From the NCBI GenBank assembly GCA_022036555.1, contig CM039122.1:54076693-54140692 (forward strand): a DNA stretch of 64,000 nucleotides, read 5' to 3'. Below the pieces are notes generated by a model that worked only from the letters and a program-made list of their open reading frames with translations, was not told where the DNA came from and searched no databases. Position numbers and translations under genes: made by a program. Origin of the DNA: Microstegium vimineum (taxonomy: Eukaryota; Streptophyta; Magnoliopsida; Poales; Poaceae). Below, one piece after another: positions 46,227-57,390 of this stretch. Numbering within the stretch: the stretch's first letter is position 1; each line of letters starts with the position of its first letter.

Positions 46227-46437
46227 CTCCATCCGTCTTTTTTTGACTTTTAGATTTCTCATCGTTTGTTTTATTCAAAATTTTTAGATAAATAATAAAT
46301 AAATAAATTATTATAAATTATATCTAATGATAAAATAAGTTATAATAACTTAAATAAGAATTATACAAAAAAAATTAATAAAACGAACGGCAAAAAATCT
46401 TTAATTCTAAAACGACATTTTTAATGGGACGGAGGGA
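46227..46437. mobile_element. Stowaway MITE
   Basis: The left end CTCCATCCGTC follows TA, and the right end is GGGACGGAGGGA. The interior is AT-rich, about 210 bp. These are typical Stowaway termini. Confidence 0.75.
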
Positions 46438-46614
46438 ATGACTATCAACTCATTGTTCGCGTTTCAGTTGCAAATGAGCGTTCATCTAGTGGGTTGAATT
46501 CTCCTTGTTTTCCTTTTTGGAATAAGATGCCATTACTTGCCATGAATTTATGTTAGGTTTGTTATGTTATTATTACTAAGAATATTCCAATGAGAGAATA
46601 TTAGGGGTAAAATA

Positions 46615-46853
46615 CTACTCCTCTATTTCAAATTATAAGTTATTCCAAAAATATTGGAGAACCAAAGTATCTCGAGTTTTACTAAATTTATATGATAATA
46701 TAATAACATTTATGATATCAACTAAGCATTATTAGATTCTTCATCAAATTGATGTCATAAATTTTTATAATTTTTTTCTAGAATTTTAATTAATCTTAAG
46801 AAGTTTTGACTCTTCATGATTCTTGAAATGACTTTAATTTCTAATGAAGGAAG
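46615..46853. mobile_element. Degraded Stowaway-like MITE
   Basis: The left end ACTCCTCTATTTCAAATTATAAG is typical of one grass Stowaway family. The right end GAAATGACTTTAATTTCTAATGAAGG is a worn inverse. Confidence 0.45.
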
Positions 46854-47888
46854 CACAATCTTAGTCTATGCTTGTACTTTCATGATGTGTGATCTATTAT
46901 CCAAAGACTTATCTTTTTTCAAGCATATTACATGGTTATACACCATTTTTACAACACCGTTGTATGATATATATTTTTTTACAAAAATACTCGCACTCAA
47001 TAGCATTATATAATAGTTATGAACATCAGACTAATTGGATTATACACAACTCTTTGCGATAAATATTATGACATATTAAGACTCTTTGGGCATAGCTCGG
47101 GTTTCACCATCTTGCCATGGAGATGTAGTGAGCGGCCATTAAAAAAACGACTCTTTGCAAAGAGCCTAAATGAGTTAGAGCCACTTTTGCACCAAGGAGT
47201 TAGAGCCGCGAAAACATATTATGGCTTCTTTTTATAAACTTAACATAAATTATTATTAATTTGACAATAGTGTTATTTTACTAAACGTTTTTAAAGCGGC
47301 TTTATCTCCACTAGATAAGCTACCCTACTAGAGGAACCAAAGCCGCAGTCTTAAGAGTCATACCAACCTGTAGACCTATAGGCTCTCATCACCTAACACT
47401 AGAATGCTTTCTTTTATTCATTAAAGCGCGTCAACTAAGTAAAATGAGGACATTATAATTAAAAAAGAGAAAATATGATTTTTTAATATGAAAACATGAC
47501 TGTAGGAGAACCACAGGATATGGAGAGATACAATACGGAGATGATGAAGAGAGAAAATATAATTTTTATATAGTTTGGCAAGTATAGAAATATCCACAGT
47601 TTCTCATTCTCTTTTCCCATCCTTGTTTTTTTTGGTAAAACTAAAAAAAAGTCATCTAACAGTTTGCCATCCTAGCTCCTGCTCCCCTTCTTTGCCAAAC
47701 TCCATAAAAGGAATCCGTCGCGCCGCCGCGTTTTCCCGCACCGGAGAAACCTCCCGCGTTGCATCTCCCGCTCCCACCCGCGAGTACCCAGCCCGCGCTG
47801 CGCCTGGCACAAGCGGCTTCACGCGCTCCAGGCCGCGCCGCCGGCCTCTCCCCGCCGGCCTCTTCATGCAGGAATTGGATCTCAGGTA

Positions 47889-48122
47889 CTCCCTCCGTCC
47901 CAAATTAACTATAATTTTATGTTTTCGTGTCACAACTTTGACTAGATTTATATAAAATACGTGCAAAAATTGTGTCTCCAAATAAATTTATTAAAAAACT
48001 AGATAAAAAATCTATCTAATGATATTAATTATGTATTATAATTATTAATAATTTTTTTATATAAAATTAATTTAAGTTTTTTCTTAGAAAGTGAGAAAAC
48101 ATATATTTTAGGATGGAGGGAG
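47889..48122. mobile_element. Stowaway MITE with TA target duplication
   Basis: The element starts CTCCCTCCGTCCCAAATTAA after TA (47887-47888) and ends AGGATGGAGGGAG before TA (48123-48124). It is 234 bp long with an AT-rich interior. Confidence 0.85.
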
Positions 48123-48783
48123 TATGTGAAATTGGATCTGCCGGCGGCTGTTGCCTGCTGCTATGCCACCACTACTGCCGCTACTACCTGCTGCTAGTAG
48201 TACTCCCTTTGTAACAAAAAACGCAATCCTAGTTTTAAATCTCGACACGCGTAGTATTACGTTTTTTTTTTGGATGGAGTGAGTAGGCGATTAGTGGAGA
48301 CATTTGCTAGCGCCGGCGGCCAGGGCAACGCGACGTAAAACACTGAGCACTAGCGTCCTAGCGGCGGCCCCCGAACAAAAAAAATACCCAACACCAAGCG
48401 ACGGAAAGAAAAACCGGAGAATTTGCATTTGGGCCCATAATTTTAATATTTGTGAAGTAAATTATTGAAAACTATTGGAGATTGGATTTTTTTCTCATTT
48501 CTCATAATGTTTTGGGAGTTACCAAACGTCTATGACTTGGAAAACAAAATATCTTAAACGGTTGGAGTTGCTCTTATCTTGTGCGTTGTCCTTGAGTTGT
48601 TGCCCTCCGTATATGACCCAGCTCTTCCCATTTTCACTCCTTCGCCTTTTTAGTTTTTATCTTCCGTGGCAACGCAACCCATCTGGGTCTCCCAGCACGA
48701 CTCTCAGAACAAGATCGACGGCGCTGCATGTCTCCAACCCCATCGTATTCCTGAACCTCTGGACCCACCATCCTTTAAATGTT

Positions 48784-50328
48784 GGGATTTTTGGATTCAC
48801 GCCATTACAAATCTTCAAGTTTTGAAAAACGTCATTACAATTCACCTATTTAAAGATTTGCCATTATAATTTCATCCATCCTTGTCCATGCCAATTTCTA
48901 CTGCTGCTACGTATAAGGGTCCACTGTCAGACATGAATCCGTATAGGAACCCACACGGACCTCAAGTCAGCGGCTTCTCCGTCAGACCGAGGGCTCGTGG
49001 GGAGCAGTGGCGCTCGCCCACGGCGGCTTGCGCGCGAGGCCGAGCGTATGCGCTCGCCGGTCGGCGCACCATCCAGAACCTCCTCTTCGCCTCGCCACGG
49101 ACGCGCGCGCTATTCCTGACCTCAGTTACCGTCGCCGCAAGTGTGCGCGGCTTTCACCGTGTTCGACGGCGCGCTACTACACGCCGTGGCGTGAGAGAGC
49201 AGACGCCGGGTGTGCAGTCGTGGTGGAGGTAGCACAGCCCGTGCGCCGTCTACAGCGTGATCCAAGTGCCGGTCGTGCGAGTGCGTGCGCGAGCCGCTAC
49301 CGCCGCGGAGCACGCATGCGAGCAACACGCACGCGCACCTGCAGTCCCCCCGCACGCCGTTGTGGAGAATGAAGGAGATGGCACTGATGTTCGTGTGGCC
49401 TCCACGCCAACGGCCAGCTTTGGCTACAAGCACCTTTGGTACTAGTTTATCTTTAGCTGCAGGAGGAGGTCAAGATCCTGCTGATGTTCGTCACCTGCTG
49501 CTGCATGAGTGGTGTGTGCCGAGGAGCCCCATGGGATGGTGAGCAGTGTGGAGGCTAGCTCCCGTGTTCAGCCGATGAAGTTGTGGGTGACAGGTCACTG
49601 CAAGTCGGCGATTTGCTTCTTGCTGGACTTGCTCGCAGGGCTACGAGACGAGTTCACGGAGGCCGCTGCGGGTGAGCGCTACCGCTCCGCCTAGCACGCA
49701 GGACTTTCCCGGCCGAGAGCGCCGCCGCTCTGCATAGCTTAGCCCACTTGATGTTGGACTCCGATAGCTTTCCGGGCTGCACAGCCGCCACCGTGTGCTA
49801 CAGCCCCACCACGCTAGGGGCGCCGACATCCTTGGGACTCAGCTCCGGCCATGGCGCGAGCGAGGTGACGGGGACGGCGTCGAGTCGAGTGAGCTCGGCT
49901 CCAGGCTCCAGACATGGCGCGGGGATGGGGACGCCGCCGGGCAAGCTCAGTTCTGGCCATGGCGTCGGGCGAGCTCGGTCCCCTAGAGGGCGGCCACGGT
50001 CACAGCAAGGGTGAATTCCGGCCATGGCGCAGCCGCGCAGGCGAGGAGACGGGAACGGGGATGTCGTGAACGGACGATGGCGTAGGCCGCCGTTCCGCTG
50101 GCGCTAGTCTGCGGCAGAGGTTTGTTCTAACGGAGAGGAGGCGGGGACTTAACGTTGTATACGTCTGTGTATCCATACATGTCTGTCAAGGGGTCCAGAT
50201 ACGAGTGATGGGTAGAAAATGGCATAGAAAGGAAAGATAAGAATTTATAATGGTAGTTCTCTAAATAGATGAATTGTAATGATGTATCCCCAAACTTGTA
50301 AAATTATAATGACTTAATAAAAAAACCC
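48784..50328. mobile_element. Mutator-like element upstream of RDR1, with GC-rich cargo
   Basis: A perfect 9-bp duplication TTAAATGTT flanks it (48775-48783 and 50329-50337). The ends are diverged inverted repeats of about 160-170 bp: GGGATTTTTGGATTC at the left and TTAATAAAAAAACCC at the right. Further inside, the pairs CATTACAATTCACCTATTTA and TAAATAGATGAATTGTAATG, and GGGTCCACTGTCAGACATG and CATGTCTGTCAAGGGGTCC, confirm the repeat. No transposase is encoded. The 1.2-kb GC-rich interior (about 48960-50130) is probably captured host DNA, but I cannot name the source gene. Confidence 0.9.
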
Positions 50329-50337
50329 TTAAATGTT

Positions 50338-51363
50338 ACGTGCACATTGACCGACTCCCCCCCACAAATCTCCTTCCGCACTCGCCATTGCAATCCAATC
50401 ATAGAAACCATCGCACTCTCATCGGCGAGCCGCGAACGGCGCAGCAGAAGGTGCGATCTCTTGCTCCAGCTCCCCACTTCCAGTCTCCGCTCCTCGTCGG
50501 CATGCCGTCCGTCGCACGTGGTAGAGCAATCTTGTCTCCGCCTCTTGGTAGTGCGTGCGATCGTTGCCTTCGCGTGCTGCAGCAGATTGTTAGGTTGCCC
50601 CCTTTTGTGTCGATGGTTTTATTGTGGAGTTCCAGGCCTCTTCCGCCCTTCCCGGCTGTGTGAGGAGGGTTGATTTGTTGGCAATGCTTCGTTGTTTTGT
50701 GGAGGTTTACTAGGGCGATGGAAGGGTTTTGGGGAGGTTTAAGTGGGGGTGTCTGTTGGAGAGTTACTAATAATAGATGCGTTGACATGTTTCCTTTTCT
50801 TTTGTTTTGTTTATTCCTGAGTTGGAATTAAAGTGATGTGAAATTGGGGGTAATGCGCGTTTCCTATGATGATTGATGGTCGTTTTATTTGGTGAAAGTT
50901 TTCTGGCTGTGAACGAAATTTGTTTTCCTGATCTGTTTATGCTTTACCTGACTGGCGTCTGTTTGTTAATGCTTTCTAAGAGGGACGTTTCATGTTTCAT
51001 TTTTAGTCAAGTTTGTGCTACTGTATTGTCGTGATTAGTCTCGTCGAGGGAGAAATGAAATGCTTTTATTTTTGTATGAATCAAGGTATCAAATCAGATA
51101 CTTGATTATTAAAAAAAAAAGATCGATTCCCAGCATAAAAAATTCCGGTGAACTAGTGAGGGTTGAGTCTTGAGTGTTTAGCACGCTTATCTTTCTCCTC
51201 TTTCATATGCTCCTCTTTTTGTTTAAAATGTAACAGTCATAGGAGAAAAATAAAATGTGTGTGCTTGAAGACTGAACCTGCCCTCATATCTCGAGCTTTG
51301 TATCCCTTCCTAGTGACTAATTGACTTTGTCATGATATTATTGTTGTAGTTGTGATATGCACC
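50338..51363 (+). other. RDR1 upstream region, probable 5' UTR with an intron
   Basis: A CT-rich leader-like stretch at 50345-50450 ends in CAGCAGAAG before GTGCGA, a possible 5' UTR donor. A possible acceptor TTGTTGTAG lies just before the start codon (about 51350). RDR1 genes often have a 5' leader intron, but the boundaries are inferred. No other gene is visible. Confidence 0.4.
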
Positions 51364-54300
51364 ATGGTTGGCAGAACTATTCAGGTCCAAGGATTTGCTC
51401 TAACTGACAGTGCTGAGTTTGTCAAGGATTTTTTGGAGCGAATTGCTGGTGCTGGAACCATCTATGCTCTCAAGCTCAGGCATCCAAGGAACAGCTCTGC
51501 CAACTCAAGGGCGTTTGCTATAGTTCAGTTCCAGTCACAGGAAAGTGCTTCATTGGTAGAAGATGCGGTTCAAAGAAATGTTATCCAAAGTGGACGATTT
51601 TATCTGAAAACCAGACCTGCAGACAGGGACATTGTTCCAAGACCAAGAATTCCAATGTTCTCTCTGGAGGACACTGTGCTGCATTTGGGATGTTTGGTTA
51701 AGGAAAATGTTCTATCTGCTCTTTTTAGTGCAAGTAATGTTTCGGTTCAATTTGGATTTGATATGAAAAAGATTTATTTCTACCTCTCCTACAACTTTAT
51801 CAAATATAAACTCGAACTTTCTTATGAAAGTATATGGGAGATGAAGCTTCACCGTCCACCTGCTTATAGGTCACATACAAAGTTCCTTTTGATTCAGGTT
51901 GGTTTCTCATACAATTTACCCTCCTTGGGCATTTTAGAAGATTTTTTCTATTCTACCTTTTTAATCCTCTTATCAAAGATTAAGAAGTAGATGATTTAAG
52001 TATTAATGACTACAAGAATGAGTTATTTCTTATCTTGATAGTCTTGTCTTCGCATCTTCCTATTTTATTATTTGTATAAGTATATGAATTGTATGCCTTC
52101 TCATTCCGGCTACCTTTTCCTTTTCATGGCTATATCCTTTCAAGTATTACAGCTGTCAATCCAGTCACATTAGAATATAAGATTTCTTAATTATCTGGAA
52201 GATAAATAAATTGATGTAAACATTATTGACTACAAGAACGAGTTCTTTCTTATGTTTTTCTTGTCTTTGCTTGTTCCTATTTTCTTTATACTATTGACTT
52301 CTTGTTATGAATTGTATGCCTTTTCATTTAGGCAACCTTTTTTATATCCTTTCTAGCATAGAGGAAGGTTGAGTCAGACGATTCTGTTAAATGAATTTTA
52401 GCATATTTTTGAGTTTTGGTTGAATGGAAATGACATGTTGGGTATAAATAATTTCTTATATTTCCTGAAAATTGAGTATACCCATCCAAGATGCACTAAT
52501 ATCCAGTTACAATTTTTTCAATTACTTAGAAATGTTGCTATTTGCTAAGAGTTTTTTGAGCTTTAGAGTTCATATATAGACTAAAATAACATGTCATGAT
52601 TCAGGTTCAGGCAGCTCCTAAAATTTATGAACCGCTCACACGCCGTCCAGGTATTATGTTTGAGGATCCTTTCTTCAACTGGTTGAGGGATGACATAGAT
52701 GAACAATGGACGAGGACGGTTGACTTTACTCCATCAGCTAGCATCGGGCAATCATCTATTTTCTGTCTGGAAGTTCCACAACAGTGTGAGCTCCCAAGAA
52801 TCAGCGACTATTTTGTTTACTACAAAGAGAAAAATCTTGACTTTGAATGTCGGAATGGGGATTCATATTCCTGTGGTAACTGCCTTGTTCCAATTGTGAA
52901 ACCTCCTGATAACATAGAGGTCCCTTATGAGATACTCTTCAAAATCAACCATTTGGTTCAGAATGGGACACTCAGTGGGCCAACAGTTGATCAAAGTTTC
53001 TTCTATCATGTGAGCCCAGAATTTGAACCTATTGATCATATAAAGCGGGCACTTTTAAAGATGTCATATTTGAAAAGCACCTGCTTGAATCCAACAAATT
53101 GGTTATCTGTACAATATTCAAGAATACGGAGATCACGCCATGCATCCCAAAGATCATCTAATATATCTCTGGATGATGGCTTGGTCTATGTCCACAGGGT
53201 GCAAGTTACCCCTGCTAAAGTGTATTTTTATGGACCTGAGATAAATGTCTCCAATCGTGTTGTGCGGCATTTCTCTGCTGACATAGATAACTTCCTTCGG
53301 ATTTCATTTGTTGATGAGGACTGCGAGAAGCTACGTTCACTTGATTTGTCACCTCGTTCTACTTCTGGAAATGATGCAAGGAGAACTGCTCTGTATAATA
53401 GAGTTTTGTCAGTCCTTTCAAATGGCATCAATATTGGTGATAAGCACTTTGAGTTTCTTGCCTTTTCTTCAAGCCAGCTTCGAGATAACTCTGCATGGAT
53501 GTTTGCTTCTCGGCAGGGATTGACTGCAAATGACATAAGGAAGTGGATGGGGGACTTTCGAGATATCAGAAATGTGGCAAAGTATGCTGCAAGACTTGGG
53601 CAATCTTTTAGTTCCTCAACAGAAACTTTAAAAGTACACAAGTATGAGGTGGAACAAATTCCTGATATTAAAAATGGCACAGAATACATATTCTCTGATG
53701 GAGTTGGAAAGATCTCAGCTAATTTTGCAATGGAGGTGGCTATGAAGTGCAAATTGAAGCGCTTTGCTCCTTCTGTTTTTCAGATAAGGTATGGTGGTTA
53801 CAAAGGTGTTGTAGCTGTAGATCCAACATCAAACCGTAAGCTTTCTTTGAGAAACAGCATGTCAAAGTTCCAGTCAGAAAATATCACTCTTGATGTCCTT
53901 GCATACAGCAAGTACCAAGCGTGCTACCTGAATCGGCAGTTGATTACTCTTCTCTCAACACTTGGGGTTGGCGATAATGTCTTTGAACTAAAGCAGGAGG
54001 AAGTAGTGAGGCAGTTGAACAGAATGGTAGCCGAACCACAGGCTGCTCGTGAAGCGGTTGAACTTATGCCCATGGGAGAAGTAACCAATGTAGTTAAAGA
54101 ATTATTGTCATGTGGCTACCAGCCTGATCATGAGCCGTATCTTTCCATGCTGCTACAAACTTTTAGAGCATCCAAGCTTCTAGAACTGAAAACAAAGTCA
54201 AGGATATTCATCCCAGAAGGGCGAGCAATGATGGGTTGCTTGGATGAAACCTGCACACTAAAGTACGGCCAGGTATTCATCCAAGCTTCTTACCGTGCAG

Positions 54301-55925
54301 ATGACCATCGCAAGTTCGTTGTAACTGGAAAAGTAGTTGTTGCTAAAAATCCTTGTCTCCACCCTGGTGACATACGGGTTCTCCAGGCTGTTGATATTCC
54401 TTCTCTGCACCACTTGTTTGACTGTGTTGTCTTTCCACAGCAGGGACCAAGGCAAGTATTTAACAATATATTGTCATATCTCATATGTTTTCTAGTAAAT
54501 TCCAACAAGCTCTTTCCTTGGGACATGTAATTTCTTGGTTTGATATGTTTGTACCAATGGAAATCCGTTGTCCAGTTTGCCTTAAGTGGATGCTAATCCT
54601 TTTATTGTGACCTTTCACCTCTAAACCAGTTTCAAATTCTTGTATTCATGAATGCAGACCGCACCCTAATGAGTGTTCAGGGAGTGATCTTGATGGGGAC
54701 ATATATTTTGTTTCTTGGGATCCACATCTTATTCCAAGTCGTTTGGTGAATCCTATGGACTATACTCCAGCTCCTGCAGAAACATTAGATCATGATGTTA
54801 CTATTGAGGTATTTTCTAATTGAAACAGTTCATCTTCCATGCCATTGATGCTAACAGTTATTCTGTTGGCATCAATGCTATCATTAAGTTTGTGTTGGTC
54901 TATGCGTTGTTTTCTCATTGGCCTGATTCTCGTTTTTCTGAACAACAAAGTATAAAGTTGTATTTCTCGTAGTTTAGTTAACTTTCTGTGCTCATGGTGG
55001 AAGCACTTATATGCGAATTAAACAGATAGAATCAACTTCAACTTATGAACTGATCTCATACCATACTTTGAAATGATCAATGTTGTTATTTTGTGCAGGA
55101 AATAGAGGAGTACTTCACAAACTACATAGTTAATGAGAGTCTTGGGATTATTGCCAATGCGCATGTGGTCTTTGCAGATAAGGAATATCTGAAGGCTGAA
55201 AGTCAACGGTGCATTCAACTGGCTAAGCTCTTCTCTATAGCTGTTGATTTCCCAAAGACTGGAGTGCCGGCTCTGATTCCACCTGAGCTACATGTCAAGG
55301 AGTATCCTGATTTTATGGATAAGCTCGACAAGGTCACCTATGTATCAGGGGGTGTGATTGGGAAGCTCTACAGGGAAATAAAAAAGCACACACCTCACAT
55401 AAAGCACTTTACGAGGGAAGTGGCAAGGCGTTCTTATGACACTGATTTGATCGTTGATGGCTATGAAGATTACATTACTGAGGCTATAGAGTTCAAGGAA
55501 GAGTATGATTTCAGGCTGGGTAATCTTATGGACCACTATGGCATAAAAAGTGAAGCTGAGATAATAAGTGGATGTATTCTAAAGATGGCAAAGAATTTCA
55601 CCAAGAGTAGTGATGCTGATGCAATTAGATTGGCAGTGAGATCTTTGAGGAAAGAAGCTAGGTCATGGTTCAATGAGACAAGCACAGACGAGGATGGCCA
55701 AGATGCCATAGAGGCCAAGGCCTCTGCTTGGTACCATGTTACTTATCATGCACAGTACTGGGGCAGCTACAATGAAGGATATGATCGGCCGCATCTTATT
55801 AGCTTCCCTGGTGCGTATATGACAAGCTTGTGACCATCAAGCAGAGGAGGAATTTCTTCGCGCAGATGGATCCTAATGTGGTGTCTCTCATGAATAACAT
55901 GAATCAAAACTTGAGATTCCATTGA
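51364..55925 (+). CDS. RDR1: RNA-dependent RNA polymerase, RDR1 type, frame break near the 3' end
   Basis: Four coding exons: 51364-51897, 52605-54451, 54658-54808 and 55099-55925, about 1119 residues. An N-terminal RRM-like region (IQVQGFALTDSAEFVKDFLE, AFAIVQF) is followed by the long RdRP domain. The catalytic DLDGD motif is at residues 804-808 (54686-54700), in the context CSGSDLDGDIYF, the RDR1/2/6 clade signature. Overall similarity and the C terminus point to RDR1, which makes double-stranded RNA from aberrant or viral transcripts and amplifies antiviral siRNA. The second intron begins with GC (AGGCAAGT), a GC-AG intron that keeps frame. Near 55810 one base appears missing (TTCCCTGGTGCG), causing an early stop at 55831-55833; the +1 frame then continues to a normal end at 55923-55925. 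Confidence 0.92.
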
Positions 55926-56204
55926 ACATTGCCAGCAGGTTTGCTCTTGTACATATCCTTGATCGTTTGCAAAATTGCAATCAGCACTGCCAGCAAGTGT
56001 GCTTGAATGTTCTGATTGAATTAAGACATGCAAACTGCCACAAGCTGACGCTCTGGCGTACATGCATGCGTCTTGAAACTTTCGGATTCTGCCGTTTAAC
56101 TAAATGCATGTACCTTGATTTCCACTGGAACCTTGAGTTTGGAGTGTGTAATTGTGTAAATTTTCTCTTTTGCTTTGTACGAGTACCCAGAAATATGCTG
56201 CTTA

Positions 56205-56936
56205 GACTGTCTCCAACGGCATGACCCAAACGCAAAAATGAGTTGCCCACAGTGTTTTAACTCGAAAAAACACCCTCCAACAGAAGACGCAATCAAGCAA
56301 CCCATTTTGCGTACGAGGCCAGTCGAGAGGCAAAAACACGTCGTCTCTCTTCGCGACGCAAATCTCTCCCTCGTGCGCTCCTCTCTTCCTCTTCTTGGCT
56401 GGCGGTGGTAGTTGCAGAGGCCTCGCCGTGGGGCTGGAGGACGAGCTCGCCGTGGGGCTGGAGGATGTGTTCGCCGCAGTGAGGATGGGACCGGAGCTCG
56501 CCCACACGGTGGTGATGGGTCCAGATCTCGTGCCCGCGCGGTAAGCCTGGGGCCGGATCCAGAGCTCGCGTGCTCGCATGGCGATGGCCGGCCCAGATCC
56601 CGCTCCTCCTTCCTCAACGCCGGCGAGGAGCGGCCGCGGCTAGGAGCGGGCAGCGCGGCGAGGCGCAGCCGCTGCGGGGAGTGGGAGGCGCGCTGGGAAG
56701 CGTGTGGCGCGGTGAAGAGCCGGCGAGGAGCGGCCGTGGCTGGGAGCGGGCGGCGCGGCGAGGAGCAACCGCTGCGGGGAGCGGGCGGGGCGAGGCGATG
56801 GGCGGGCGGCCTTCTGTATTGGACTTTTGCGTCTGTTGTTGGAAAACTGATTTTTTGGTTCCGTGACCTTGTCCCTGTACGCAACCTAAACTACCGAATG
56901 CATCTTGTATTTGGGTTCAGGCTGTTGGAGACAGTC
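56205..56936. mobile_element. Harbinger-type non-autonomous element with GC-rich interior
   Basis: Both flanks are TTA (56202-56204 and 56937-56939). The left end GACTGTCTCCAACGGC pairs with the right end GCTGTTGGAGACAGTC. Inner terminal regions are also related: AACGCAAAAATGAG at the left, and TTTTGCGTCTGTTGTTGGAA against TCCAACAGAAGACGCAA. The interior is GC-rich (about 56390-56810), unusual for a MITE, and includes a 100-bp-period duplication. No transposase. Confidence 0.82.
56621..56800. repeat. GC-rich tandem duplication, 100-bp period
   Basis: CGGCGAGGAGCGGCCG followed by TGGGAGCGGGCGGCGCGGCG-like sequence and CGCTGCGGGGAG occurs at 56621 and again at 56721. A shorter duplicated unit with CTCGCCGTGGGGCTGGAGGA lies nearby (about 56423-56470). 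Confidence 0.8.
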
Positions 56937-57390
56937 TTATGATGTTTTTTTGGGTATGGACCTCTATTATAGGGTGAACTGGTGTATCTGTGCTCTCTAT
57001 CATGGAGTCGAATCGACTGGTGTATCTGTGCTTTTTGGTTTCGGCAATATTTTTTGGTTGCCAGTTATTATGCCATACGTCCTGTTCACTTGTTCAGTTA
57101 TGGATTTACAAGGTTTGCGCTGAGCTCTTGTATGGAAGACCACAAACAACAGGTCTATTTCTTCGATTACCAATACTCCAATCCATTGCGTTGTTGGATG
57201 CACCTATGTTTTTTTAAAAAAAAAAAGAAAAAAAATTGCATTTATATTGCACCAGCATTCATTTTCATTGGCATCCTAACGAGAATGGAAACATGAAAGA
57301 ATGACCAAAAACAGAAGTGAAAACAAGTCGTTAGTTCTGAGCATCAGAAAGCTGTACAACTCTGGATGAATGAATGAAATGAACGTCTTG

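Larger units (their letters stand above)
44771..48783. other. Intergenic region, MAP70 3' UTR and MITEs
   Basis: The MAP70 3' UTR probably extends to around 45450. After that only MITEs are recognised (45536-45652, 46227-46437, about 46615-46853, 47889-48122). The GC-rich part at 47680-47885 has no convincing ORF. The part 48540-48774 is the pre-insertion flank of the Mutator-like element upstream of RDR1. Confidence 0.5.
55926..57390. other. Intergenic region between RDR1 and MACPF genes
   Basis: The RDR1 3' UTR is followed by the Harbinger-type element (56205-56936), then AT-rich spacer that is the 3' flank of the minus-strand MACPF gene. No other gene is seen. Confidence 0.55.

Noticed and set aside
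45653..46253. Overlapping ORFs on both strands after MAP70
   Set aside because: Short, no domain; probably intergenic sequence beyond the MAP70 3' UTR.
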